A program made the translations under genes and the position numbers. DNA of 54,561 bases from Lachnospiraceae bacterium (GTDB lineage Bacteria; Bacillota; Clostridia; Oscillospirales; Ruminococcaceae), in the NCBI GenBank assembly GCA_023664705.1, contig JAMPFE010000014.1:1-54561 (forward strand). The letters run 5' to 3'. Shown here one piece after another: positions 1-7,091 of the stretch. Below the pieces are notes generated by a model, which saw only the letters and a program-made list of their open reading frames with translations, did not search any database and was not told where the DNA came from. Every line of letters begins with the position of its first letter. The stretch's first letter is position 1.

Positions 1-55
<55 letters not shown>

Positions 56-124
56 AGAACTTGCCACAAAAGTTCTCTATTTTTTTCGGGCGGAGTCTTA
101 ACGATTTCGCCCGCCTTTTTAAAC

Positions 125-200
125 GGGGCATTAGCGCAGTTGGGAGCGCACCACACTGGCAGTGTGGGGGTCAGGGGTTCGAATCCCCTATGCTCCACCA
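125..200 (+). tRNA. tRNA-Ala (GGC)
   Basis: A complete 76-nt cloverleaf. The acceptor GGGGCAT pairs with ATGCTCC and has a G3:U70 wobble, the alanine identity element. The anticodon loop is CTGGCAG (anticodon GGC), the T arm is AGGGGTTCGAATCCCCT, and CCA is encoded. It lies about 70 bases after the initiator tRNA, so the two are probably co-transcribed and end at the terminator near 297-335. Confidence 0.95.
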
Positions 201-296
201 AAGGAGAGTTATACGAACCCTGCGGGGACTTCCATTGTTATGGTAGATGGTGTATTCCTGCTGTCGGTTCGCATTGGCTCAAAAAATGAATAAGGG

Positions 297-335
297 AAAA
301 CGGTACGGGTTCATATTCGTACCGTTTTCTTTTTT
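297..335 (+). terminator. rho-independent terminator of the tRNA unit
   Basis: An 11-bp stem AAAACGGTACG / CGTACCGTTTT with a 10-nt loop is followed by CTTTTTT. Nothing coding is seen between 201 and 296. Confidence 0.85.
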
Positions 336-388
336 GTATAACGCCTTTCGTTATTTTTCAACGAAATGTGTTGATTTTCAACAATTCG

Positions 389-431
389 CTGACAAGCCAT
401 CCTTAAATATGTTATCATATTAAGGAAGGAG
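389..431 (+). promoter_or_regulatory. promoter and operator of the HTH gene
   Basis: CTGACA at 389-394, an 18-bp gap and TATCAT at 413-418. An imperfect palindrome, CCTTAAATATG / CATATTAAGG (401-425), covers the -10, as expected for autoregulation by the HTH protein just downstream. The ribosome site AAGGAAGGAG (422-431) is 7 bases from the ATG. Confidence 0.55.
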
Positions 432-438
432 TGTTTGT

Positions 439-696
439 ATGGTCAGAATTTTGTTATCTCGCAAATTGGGCGATATGCGGATAACGCAATCGGAGCTCGC
501 AGAGGCGACCGGGATCAGACCGAATACCATAAGCGATTTGTATCACAATGTGGCAGAACGCGTGAGTCTTGAACATCTGGACAAGATCTGCGAAGCGCTG
601 CATTGTGACCTAAGCGAAATCGTTGAGTATTCCCCCAATGCTCTCCGCACCGTCAGAGATGCACAGCCTCACGATGTTTACAAGACAAGAAAATAA
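439..696 (+). CDS. XRE/Cro-family HTH regulator (YozG-like)
   Basis: An 85-aa protein with a Cro/C1 helix-turn-helix at about residues 12-60: QSELAEATGI then RPNTISDLY, and the family-typical LDKICEALHCDLSEIVEY. This is the layout of short one-domain YozG-type repressors that act as DNA-binding dimers. ATG 439 was chosen for the AAGGAAGGAG site. A palindrome over its own -10 suggests autorepression. It faces the tRNA genes' direction, opposite to the lysis genes, and ends in its own terminator. It could belong to the host or be a remnant of the prophage's lysogeny control; the sequence does not decide. Confidence 0.8.
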   Translation: MVRILLSRKLGDMRITQSELAEATGIRPNTISDLYHNVAERVSLEHLDKICEALHCDLSEIVEYSPNALRTVRDAQPHDVYKTRK

Positions 697-718
697 AGCT
701 CCCTCAAGTACATATTTT

Positions 719-748
719 GCCGTCTTGGTTAGCAAGGCGGCATTTTTT
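719..748 (+). terminator. terminator of the HTH gene
   Basis: GCCGTCTTG / CAAGGCGGC stem (one T-G wobble), GTTAG loop, then TTTTTT on the plus strand. Confidence 0.8.
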
Positions 749-758
749 GACTTTTATA

Positions 759-792
759 CAAAAAATCGGCGGAGGGTTATCCCTCCGCCGAT
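759..792 (-). terminator. terminator of the prophage late operon
   Basis: A perfect 12-bp stem ATCGGCGGAGGG / CCCTCCGCCGAT (765-776, 781-792) with a TTAT loop, followed on the minus strand by TTTTTTG. It sits just past the endolysin stop and is the natural left limit of phage transcription. Confidence 0.9.
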
Positions 793-796
793 CTCT

Positions 797-1837
797 TTAT
801 ACCTTGATCAAATCCGCTTCCTTAACCGCTGCCGTGACCGCCCCGCCGATGCCGATGACAATGTAGTCCGGCGCGACGCCCGCGCCTATCTGGAGAACCT
901 CATAAACGCAATCATAAACAAAACTTGCGAGATTTCCGCCCTTGTAGGTCTTCGCACCGCGCTTGACCTTCACGCGGTCGCCGAGCGTGAGTCGTTCCTT
1001 GACGGACTCGACGAGACTCTCATCTACCCAGCCGTAAACGTTAGAGCCGCCGTCCACTCCGCGCAGAGCGTACTTGTGCGGAGCACTCTCAGCGATATTC
1101 ATCACTCGTGCAAGCCCAGCGGATCTCGCGCCGCCCGTTGCTGTGGTAGCAGTCGAGCTTACATAGTGCGAGCCGCCTTTGAACATCACTGTATCACCAA
1201 TAGAGATTTCAATGGTGTTCTCGGAAACGGAAGGCTCGCTGTTTTCTGCCGTGTAGTCGTAATACGACAAATCGCCGTCCACGTTGTAGCCGCCGATGTT
1301 ATCCAACCCCCACTGCCAGATTCGCTGACCGTAGTTCCAGCGCGGGGGCTTGTCGGGATTCTCCGTCCAACAAGCGAGCCAGATGTCGTACTTGCCGACA
1401 AGCTCGTTCTTTTTGTAATAGCTCTCAAACCACGAGGGGTTTGCGTAGATAGCGGGAGTGTACCCCGCCTCGCGGATTGCCTCACAGAACGTAATCGCCA
1501 TATCCGTGCGCGTGCGAGTCGAGAGCTGGTCGATCTGCGACTGATCTTCCTGATCGTAAGCCACCGGGTAATCGGGTTTATACTGCTTAATGCACTCGAT
1601 GCACGCCGCCGCTTCCTCTTTCACGCGGTCCACGGTAAGCGCGTAGGAATACCAGTAAAAGCCGTACTTGATGCCGCGCTTCTTACATTCGGCGACGAAT
1701 GTATCAAGCTGGCTGTCCTTAATTTTTCCCGCGCCGGCGCGAATGACCGCGAACTCTACGCCTGCTTTCTTGATTGCGTCGAACGAGATTCCTTTCTGCC
1801 ACGCGGAAATGTCGATTCCTTTGATTTTCTCTGCCAT
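797..1837 (-). CDS. GH25 endolysin with two C-terminal SH3-like modules
   Basis: A 346-aa lysozyme that would cleave the glycan strands of peptidoglycan at host lysis. Residues 5-195 are a glycosyl hydrolase 25 (Chalaropsis-type) barrel: GIDISAWQKGI near the N-terminus, KYGFYWYSYA, VAYDQED carrying the acidic residues, and IWLACWTENP / IWQWG. Two small beta modules follow (about 208-275 and 277-346), each starting with a GD.V..K motif and containing Y..G, which look like SH3-type wall-binding domains. There is no signal peptide, so release depends on the holin gene upstream. ATG 1837 has AAGGAGGAATG in front. It is the last gene before the late terminator. Confidence 0.93.
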   Translation of the reverse strand: MAEKIKGIDISAWQKGISFDAIKKAGVEFAVIRAGAGKIKDSQLDTFVAECKKRGIKYGFYWYSYALTVDRVKEEAAACIECIKQYKPDYPVAYDQEDQSQIDQLSTRTRTDMAITFCEAIREAGYTPAIYANPSWFESYYKKNELVGKYDIWLACWTENPDKPPRWNYGQRIWQWGLDNIGGYNVDGDLSYYDYTAENSEPSVSENTIEISIGDTVMFKGGSHYVSSTATTATGGARSAGLARVMNIAESAPHKYALRGVDGGSNVYGWVDESLVESVKERLTLGDRVKVKRGAKTYKGGNLASFVYDCVYEVLQIGAGVAPDYIVIGIGGAVTAAVKEADLIKV

Positions 1838-1840
1838 AAA

Positions 1841-2050
1841 TCATTCCTCCTTATCATTGTCGTGAGCCGCGTCCGTCAGACCCTCGCCGACTATGTAGCC
1901 GACCACCGCCGCGCCGCTCAAAATAGCACCCGAAATTTTATCCGCCGTTTCCTGCGGCTTGCCAAAAAGCACGATAAGCCCCGCGACGAATCCCGCGACC
2001 GCAACCCAGAGTTTGCGGCTGGTGAGCTTGCGCTTCCAATCGATCTTCAT
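1841..2050 (-). CDS. small holin
   Basis: A 69-aa membrane protein: a basic start (KIDWKRKLTSRKLW), a first hydrophobic helix at about 15-30, a second at about 42-55, and an acidic tail DNDKEE. The size, charge pattern and place directly before the endolysin fit a phi-LC3-type holin, which makes the membrane lesion that releases the lysin. ATG 2050 follows AGGAGGTTGATTTT. The stop is 3 bases before the endolysin start. Confidence 0.85.
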   Translation of the reverse strand: MKIDWKRKLTSRKLWVAVAGFVAGLIVLFGKPQETADKISGAILSGAAVVGYIVGEGLTDAAHDNDKEE

Positions 2051-2054
2051 AAAA

Positions 2055-2378
2055 TCAACCTCCTAACATTCTTAAAAACATCTGAACCAACGCGGTGACG
2101 AGCGCGCCGCCGCCTGCCGCGACGAACAGCTCCACCAACCGCGCCCACTTCTTGCCGTCCTTCTTTTCGAGATCGGACAGCCGCTGACCTTGCATTTTCT
2201 GTTCCTCAAGCATATCTTCCATGCTTGAAGCCAGCTTGTTGGTAGCTGCTGCGAGTTCGTGTATTTTTTCAACGGTCTCCTCCAGCTTGTCAATGCGGTG
2301 GTTCTGCCGCTTGTCCTCTTCCTCGAGCCGCATACACCGCTCGCGGCATAAGCCCTCATTAACGAAATCATCTGCCAC
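2055..2378 (-). CDS. XhlA-like holin accessory protein
   Basis: About 107 aa: a charged coiled coil (about 15-70, with RIDKLEETVEKIHEL and SDLEKKDGKKWARL) followed by one C-terminal membrane helix (ELFVAAGGGALVTALVQMF). This is the plan of hemolysin XhlA-type proteins, which work with holins. GTG 2378 is preferred because AAAGGGGG lies 8-9 bases upstream. The in-frame ATG at 2408 falls in the T-run of the RT terminator, so it is unlikely to be used. Confidence 0.75.
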   Translation of the reverse strand: MADDFVNEGLCRERCMRLEEEDKRQNHRIDKLEETVEKIHELAAATNKLASSMEDMLEEQKMQGQRLSDLEKKDGKKWARLVELFVAAGGGALVTALVQMFLRMLGG

Positions 2379-2408
2379 AGTTAACACCCCCTTTCCCAAA
2401 AACCGCAT

Positions 2409-2434
2409 AAAAAATCCCCGATTAAGTATCGGGG
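2409..2434 (-). terminator. terminator at the end of the DGR reverse transcriptase gene
   Basis: CCCCGAT / ATCGGGG (2416-2422, 2428-2434) followed by TTTTTT on the minus strand. The stem contains the RT stop codon, so the retroelement transcription unit ends exactly at its last gene. Confidence 0.8.
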
Positions 2435-3543
2435 AAATTATCATAAAAGCCGTCGGGGAAATCTTCGGCGTAGTGCCGCACCAATTTCCAGTCGTCCAAA
2501 ACCTTGTTCCGCAACGCCGTACAGTCACAATGCTGCATAAGACCGAGATATGAGCGTATCACAGACAAGGCGTATTCCATTGTTATCTCACCGCTCGTGT
2601 AATGCTCCATCACGTACTTTAAATGCCGCTTCATGTGCAAGGCGGTCGATTTGCGCATCGTAATCCTATCGGGCGATACGACCTTGCCGACGAACTCCAC
2701 ACCAACGTCATACGGCATAATCGCGGTTTTGGAGTTTAATTCAAGTCCGAGTTCATTCCAAAGAAAACGCTCGAACTTTTTAAGGACGTTTTGAGCCCTT
2801 TCTTTTGTCGGGACAAGGAAAATCATGTCGTCCATGTAGCGTATGTAATACGGAACACGAAGAACGCGCTTGATATAATGATCGGCAGGTGTCAGCACAA
2901 CGTTTGCCGTCATCTGCGAGATGAGCGAGCCAACCTGCATTCCGACGCCCATAACGCGTTCGCATTCGGTCACATCGGACGCTTCCGCCGGCAGACCAAA
3001 AGCACGTCCGTCACACAATATGGCTTTCTCCAAAAACCACATCATGTCGGGGTCGTCAAGCGGTTCTGCAAGCCGCTCCAGTTGTACGTCTACCGGGACA
3101 CGGAAAAAGAATTTCGTGATGTCCATTTTGCACAAGTACCACCTTTGCGGTTCGTTCCTCACTATGCGCATCCAATATTGCAGCTGTTCCGCCGCCTTTA
3201 TCGGGCCTTTTCCGGGAACGGAGCCGTAGCTGTGTTCGTAAAAGCTGCGGCTGTATATCGGAAAAAGAACGTTATACGCCGCGCAGTTGACAACACGGTT
3301 CTTGAACGGCATCACCGTAATAATGCGCTTTTTAGGGAAATATTCAATAAACTCTCTCATGCCATCGACCTCGTATGTTTTCCAAAGCAAATGGTTTTGA
3401 GCGTTTATCAGATTTTCTTCAAGGTTTGCCGTGTATGACAACACTTCCCGCTGGTATCGTTTGTTTTTCCGTGCCAACAGATATCCGCCGTAGAGGTTCT
3501 CAAAGTCAACAAATCTTTCAAAAACATGCTCGTGCTTTTCCAT
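2422..3543 (-). CDS. DGR reverse transcriptase
   Basis: A 373-aa reverse transcriptase of the diversity-generating retroelement class. It would copy the template-repeat RNA into cDNA, misreading adenines. Visible motifs: a basic start region, KMDITKFFF with the first catalytic Asp at 141, GMQVGSLISQ at 201-210 (the DGR-type variant of the usual GxxxSQ motif), and the catalytic YMDD at 236-239, then a short thumb. There is no maturase or RNase H domain, as usual for DGR enzymes. ATG 3543 follows GGGGAGG at a normal distance. It lies 148 bases past the template repeat on the same strand, the standard order Avd-TR-RT. All catalytic residues are intact. Confidence 0.95.
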   Translation of the reverse strand: MEKHEHVFERFVDFENLYGGYLLARKNKRYQREVLSYTANLEENLINAQNHLLWKTYEVDGMREFIEYFPKKRIITVMPFKNRVVNCAAYNVLFPIYSRSFYEHSYGSVPGKGPIKAAEQLQYWMRIVRNEPQRWYLCKMDITKFFFRVPVDVQLERLAEPLDDPDMMWFLEKAILCDGRAFGLPAEASDVTECERVMGVGMQVGSLISQMTANVVLTPADHYIKRVLRVPYYIRYMDDMIFLVPTKERAQNVLKKFERFLWNELGLELNSKTAIMPYDVGVEFVGKVVSPDRITMRKSTALHMKRHLKYVMEHYTSGEITMEYALSVIRSYLGLMQHCDCTALRNKVLDDWKLVRHYAEDFPDGFYDNFPDT

Positions 3544-3691
3544 ACACAGCCTCCCCTCGTTGCCGCGCTTTTCAGCCGGAGCGGAATACGCGGCCAGAAC
3601 TTTTTCCTGCTTGCGCAGAAGATGCAGATCCCTTTAATTTTCCCGGTACTGAAAGCAAGCCCTTGAGCTTGCAATATCTGACTTGTGGGAT

Positions 3692-3805
3692 AAAGCGGGG
3701 CGGAAGCCGACGTTCGCGTTGGAGTTCGAGCGGTCGTTGTTGCAGTTGAACGCGAAGACACCGGCCTTGGCGTCATTGCCGTAGTTGCCGCCGGCATAAC
3801 CGAGG
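3692..3805 (-). repeat. DGR template repeat (TR)
   Basis: 114 bp, matched to the variable repeat at 4353-4466 at 103 positions. All 11 differences are T on the plus strand here, that is A on the coding strand. Translated in the target's frame the TR gives Asn, Tyr, Asp and Lys codons (AAC, TAC, GAC, AAG) at every changed position. It lies between the Avd-like gene and the RT. It overlaps no credible gene. Confidence 0.97.
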
Positions 3806-3824
3806 AACGATCTGCGCCTTATGC

Positions 3825-4169
3825 TTAAGGCTTGCTATTGACGGATTTTAGCCAGCCTCCTAACATCTTGCCTATTTCCAAAGACATTCCGCTCCAGATC
3901 TCATATTTCTTCGGCGGAAGGTATTTCAGCGAAAACGCCAGCCGCAGATACACTCTCAGCTTCTTGTTCGCAACATCGAACTCCTGCAGTGTCGTTTTCT
4001 TATAGTATTTCTCGCCGGCTTCAATACATCGCTCCAGCATGACGTCCATGCAGTGCTTTATATCTGTACCCAGCGCGTATTTTTCCGACTTGGGGAATTG
4101 CGCGACGACTTCGTAGCCGTACTCAATCATATCGTACAGCTTTTGCAAAATTTTCAATTCGTCTGCCAC
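3825..4169 (-). CDS. avd: Avd-like accessory variability protein
   Basis: A 114-aa, highly helical, basic protein (theme YDMIEYGYEVVAQFPK, then YALGTDIKHCMDVML). Size, four-helix pattern and position between target gene and TR match Avd, the pentameric helical-bundle partner that binds DGR reverse transcriptases and template RNA. The GTG at 4169 is favoured over the ATG at 4196: GAGGTGA stands in front of the GTG, while the ATG has no ribosome site and overlaps a TATAAT box. Confidence 0.88.
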   Translation of the reverse strand: MADELKILQKLYDMIEYGYEVVAQFPKSEKYALGTDIKHCMDVMLERCIEAGEKYYKKTTLQEFDVANKKLRVYLRLAFSLKYLPPKKYEIWSGMSLEIGKMLGGWLKSVNSKP

Positions 4170-4194
4170 GCAATCACCTCGTTTCCCCGCAATC

Positions 4195-4200
4195 ATTATA
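4195..4200 (-). promoter_or_regulatory. possible -10 of an avd-TR-RT promoter
   Basis: TATAAT on the minus strand about 26 bases before the GTG of avd, in an AT-rich gap after the target gene's hairpins. No good -35 is seen. If real, it makes the mutagenesis machinery a separate transcript from the fibre operon. Confidence 0.4.
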
Positions 4201-4271
4201 CAACATTTTTTCTGATAATATTGCGTTTTGTTGGAAAATAACGAAATACGTTATTTTTTAAAAATGGCGCG

Positions 4272-4288
4272 ACCCGCCTTCGGCGGGT
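4272..4288 (-). terminator. hairpin after the DGR target gene
   Basis: ACCCGCC / GGCGGGT stem with a 3-nt loop, about 50 bases past the target stop codon. The T-rich stretch (CATTTTTAAAAAAT) begins 7 bases further, so it is a weak terminator or a second recognition hairpin. Confidence 0.45.
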
Positions 4289-4299
4289 ATTTTATATTC

Positions 4300-4319
4300 G
4301 ACGCCGCTATCGCGGCGTC
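4300..4319 (-). other. DGR recognition hairpin/cruciform downstream of VR
   Basis: A perfect 8-bp GC-rich stem GACGCCGC / GCGGCGTC with the loop GATA on the coding strand. It starts 33 bases past the 3' end of the variable repeat. In Bordetella phage BPP-1 an 8-bp GC-rich stem with a GRNA tetraloop downstream of VR is needed for efficient retrohoming; GATA fits GRNA. The spacing is larger here than in BPP-1. Confidence 0.8.
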
Positions 4320-4339
4320 TCCAGTTCACAGTGCACAGT

Positions 4340-5668
4340 TTACAGTCTCACAAAAGCGGGGCGGAAGCCGACGCCCGCGTTGGAGTGCGAGCGGTCGCCG
4401 TTGCAGCCGAACGCGAAGACACCGGCCTCGGCGCCATTGCCGCAGCTGCCGCCGGCATAACCGAGGTATTCAGTGCTCTTGTACAGCCAGAGATAATCAC
4501 CGGGATCAGATTTCAGCGTTGCCGGCTTGAGCATACCAAGTGCAATGAGAATATTTTTCGCCTTTTCGCAAATAGACGAATTGCACGCGATTGAATAAAT
4601 CGTGCCGGAGTAATTGGATGCCGTTCCGGTTGTCCACCCCGATGAGCTTATCTTCAAGCTGTTTGCCGTAGTGCCGCTGCCGTTGGGCTTGATGAGCGCG
4701 CCTGTAGTGCCGTCGATTGCCCACCAGTACGAAGAGTCGGCGGTTTGCGACAAGGAGCTGTCGGCGGCGTCGTTGCCGAACGTACCGGACTTGGAAATGA
4801 CCTGCAGTTCACCTTGTACAAGGCGGAATCCGCCGTTCCATTCCCACACGTTGCCGCACATATCCCATATACCGTCCGCTTTGCCGTTGTGCGAATATGT
4901 GTTGCTGCCCGACCCCGTATTCTGAACGGTACTGCCGGAAATATTGCCCTCGGGTGTGATATTATTGTTCGCACACCACAGTGCAATGAGCATCCATTCA
5001 AGCCGCGTCGCGAGATGCCAACCCGTTCCCGCTTGCTTGCAGTAGTTGATTGCGTCATCAAAAGTAACGGACACTTGCGGAGCAACGCCCTTTTTGGATA
5101 CAGCTTTTCCGCTCGTAACGCTCGCCTCATATTTTCCGAACGAGATCTCGCCGATCTCTTTGCCGTTAACGATAAACGCTGGGAACGTCTCGGTGGACGT
5201 GCCGATGCCGAGTTCTGCCCATGTACACTTGGGGATCGTAACGAATTTAGAGCCGGATATCTCGGTTTCCTCCGAGCCGATGATGCGGCGCGGTGTCGCG
5301 GTTACCATGCTGCCTGTACTGTGCGTCTGATAATATTTCGTTCCGTTTACCTCGCGGTACGGATATGCCCGAATGTAGTATGCCGTATCGTTCGTAAGAC
5401 CGGTGATCTCGGTGTTTGTTGAAGTCGTTCCGGTTACGAGTTTACTGCTGCCGTCGGTCGGAGACGTCGGATAGCTCCCGGTCTTGTAAACGAACTGAAT
5501 TCCGCTGAGATCGGTCGTATTGGTGTACGTCCAATCAAGGCGGATCTTGCTGTCGCCTTTTGTGGCGGTCAGAGTTTTAAGACTTGTGGGAAGATCGACG
5601 GTGCTTCCTCCCGAAGTGCCGCCGCTCGAACCGCCGTAAACACAAACGTTTGTTCTCCCTACTCCCAT
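4340..5668 (-). CDS. DGR target: FN3 plus C-type-lectin/FGE-fold receptor-binding protein
   Basis: 442 aa. A Gly/Ser linker (12-25) leads to a fibronectin III domain (about 27-126) and then a formylglycine-generating-enzyme/C-type-lectin fold (about 133-442), marked by WHLATRLEWMLIAL and CGNVWEW (271-277). The variable repeat encodes residues 401-439. Diversified positions are S408, C409, G412, E414, G421, G424, H428 and G432, where the template encodes N, Y, D, K, N, N, N and N. It is not an enzyme: this fold is the usual DGR scaffold for a variable ligand surface. It is the last gene of the fibre block, so it is probably the adhesin at the tail-fibre tip. ATG 5668 has AGGGGG upstream, 4 bases after the previous stop. 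Confidence 0.95.
   Translation of the reverse strand: MGVGRTNVCVYGGSSGGTSGGSTVDLPTSLKTLTATKGDSKIRLDWTYTNTTDLSGIQFVYKTGSYPTSPTDGSSKLVTGTTSTNTEITGLTNDTAYYIRAYPYREVNGTKYYQTHSTGSMVTATPRRIIGSEETEISGSKFVTIPKCTWAELGIGTSTETFPAFIVNGKEIGEISFGKYEASVTSGKAVSKKGVAPQVSVTFDDAINYCKQAGTGWHLATRLEWMLIALWCANNNITPEGNISGSTVQNTGSGSNTYSHNGKADGIWDMCGNVWEWNGGFRLVQGELQVISKSGTFGNDAADSSLSQTADSSYWWAIDGTTGALIKPNGSGTTANSLKISSSGWTTGTASNYSGTIYSIACNSSICEKAKNILIALGMLKPATLKSDPGDYLWLYKSTEYLGYAGGSCGNGAEAGVFAFGCNGDRSHSNAGVGFRPAFVRL
4353..4466 (-). repeat. DGR variable repeat (VR)
   Basis: 114 bp at the 3' end of the target gene. Relative to the TR it carries 11 substitutions in 8 codons, 10 A-to-G and one A-to-C on the coding strand, and none at G, C or T. 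The last 20-odd bases before the stop side are GC-rich and unchanged, as expected of an initiation-of-mutagenic-homing segment. Confidence 0.97.
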
Positions 5669-5672
5669 AATA

Positions 5673-6404
5673 TCACGTTCCCCCTTTGTGAATCCTGTAT
5701 ACGCCGCTCACAGCCGCAGTAGGCTTTGATTTTGCGAATACAGTGATTTTCCCGGCGCTTGTCTCAACAGCAGGCGAGACCTCGGCCGCTATGCATATCT
5801 CCATGCTGTCAATCCCGAAATCAACCGTTGCTCCGTCACTTGCCGTTATCGAAGATACCGTTATCGCCGCCGAGTATTTGCAACCTGCTCTTGCACTTGA
5901 CAGCGTTGTCCAACTGCTCGCGGGAATAGAAAACGACGTTGGTTTTTGCGCTTCCTTGAGTGTATCCGCTGCGGCTTTGGCAAGGTTGGCGGTCGCGACG
6001 GCTGTGGTCGCCGACGTTTTTGCGGTGTCCGCTGTGCTTTTCGCTGTGTCGGCTGTACTTTTCGCGGTATCGGCCGCAGCGGCGGCGTTTATAGCCGTTG
6101 CATTTGCCGCCTCGGCGGCCTCGGCAGCATCCTCTGCTGCCATTTTGGCTTCCTTTGCGGTCTCTGCGGCGGCTGCCGCTGTGCTTCCGGCGGGCGAACC
6201 GGAGCCGAAAAGCGTGCGGATCGCTACCATCTTCATTCCGTTGCCGTCGGTGCTGTCCGCTATCGGGATCAAATCATTCTCGTTGACGCTCTGAACCTGC
6301 TCATCTGTAACCTCAAGCGCGTCAACGGAAGTGATCGGAATGACCGCCACCTTTTCTTTTGTTTTTTCATCGACGGTGTACAATAAGGCTTTTGCTTCTT
6401 TCAA
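5673..6404 (-). CDS. tail fibre protein with Ala-rich coiled coil
   Basis: 243 aa from the TTG at 6404, chosen for GAGGGAGGG 6 bases upstream. An N-terminal beta-rich part (residues 1-80, with VAVIPITSVDALEV) leads to a long Ala-rich helix (about 80-160) with tandem TAKSTAD repeats, then a C-terminal beta domain. Trimeric coiled-coil shafts like this are common in phage fibres. Directly upstream of the DGR target with a 4-base gap, it may carry or anchor the variable adhesin. Confidence 0.75.
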   Translation of the reverse strand: MKEAKALLYTVDEKTKEKVAVIPITSVDALEVTDEQVQSVNENDLIPIADSTDGNGMKMVAIRTLFGSGSPAGSTAAAAAETAKEAKMAAEDAAEAAEAANATAINAAAAADTAKSTADTAKSTADTAKTSATTAVATANLAKAAADTLKEAQKPTSFSIPASSWTTLSSARAGCKYSAAITVSSITASDGATVDFGIDSMEICIAAEVSPAVETSAGKITVFAKSKPTAAVSGVYRIHKGGT

Positions 6405-6423
6405 ATTTATCCCTCCCTCAAAT

Positions 6424-6451
6424 GACCGGCGCAAGATTACTCACGCCGGTC
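6424..6451 (-). other. inverted repeat between two fibre genes
   Basis: GACCGGCG / CGCCGGTC (6424-6431, 6444-6451), 12-base loop, no T-run. It lies before the ribosome site of the fibre gene and could modulate its translation or protect an mRNA end. Confidence 0.45.
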
Positions 6452-6473
6452 GAGAAAAACCGAAGGCAGCAGA

Positions 6474-7088
6474 TCAGCCTTCGTCGCTGTCCACAAGCTG
6501 AATGAACAGCTCGCCCACCTTGAGATCCGCGGGTTCTTCCGTGCCAATGCGGACTCCGTTCAGACCATTCAGCTTCTGTACGGCTGCCGCAGGCATCAAG
6601 CCCGCGCGCTCCTCGCTCGCCTCGTCCTTAGACGCTTTGTTGTTCCACTCGGAGACCTTTTCGGCGGTTATACCGTCGGGAATACCGTTCAGCTTATCCT
6701 TGAGCTCATTGGTGAAGTCATTCGCCGAGAGCCCCTTGCCGTCTTCCTTGTCAACTTTTCCCGCGACCGCCGCGTTGAGCAGTTCCGCCGCGTCCTTGTG
6801 CTCCTCGAACAGGTCAAACAGTTCTTTGAGCGTATCCGCCGTTTCGGGAGCGCCGCCGACGATCTTCGCGATCTCGGTGGAGATCGCGGTATTCATCGTG
6901 TCGGTGTCCGCCTTCGCGCCGAGCGATTCGTATATCTCGGTCAACGCCGCTGCGAGTGTTGTCTTTTTGCCGTTGTAGGTGACCTCGACCAATCCGTCTT
7001 TGGATCTCGCGAGAAGCCCCTTTACGACCTCTACGCCGTTCTCGCTGACCTTAGTGCTGGTAAGTATCGCCGTTTTGTTCTCTGCCAT
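6474..7088 (-). CDS. tail fibre protein
   Basis: 204 aa, acidic and Ala-rich. It contains fibre-type segments, KADTDTMNTAISTEIAKI and VDKEDGKGLSANDF, the latter being the repeat motif seen in many phage fibre proteins of Firmicutes. The C-terminal part (about 165-204) looks globular. ATG 7088 follows a GAGGAGGAC-type site. It sits between the collar-like fibre N-terminal protein and the coiled-coil fibre, so it is probably part of the same shaft. Confidence 0.75.
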   Translation of the reverse strand: MAENKTAILTSTKVSENGVEVVKGLLARSKDGLVEVTYNGKKTTLAAALTEIYESLGAKADTDTMNTAISTEIAKIVGGAPETADTLKELFDLFEEHKDAAELLNAAVAGKVDKEDGKGLSANDFTNELKDKLNGIPDGITAEKVSEWNNKASKDEASEERAGLMPAAAVQKLNGLNGVRIGTEEPADLKVGELFIQLVDSDEG

Positions 7089-7091
7089 GAT

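Noticed and set aside
623..2098. A 491-codon plus-strand frame over the endolysin and holin
   Set aside because: Antisense of well-supported lysis genes; composition is that of a GC-rich shadow.
3408..3797. A frame running through the DGR template repeat
   Set aside because: The TR acts as RNA; the frame is Thr/Arg-rich, overlaps the RT start and has no ribosome site.
4340..5668. The target as a formylglycine-generating enzyme
   Set aside because: The fold is shared, but it lies in a fibre block, carries a DGR variable repeat and has diversified residues at its C-terminal surface.
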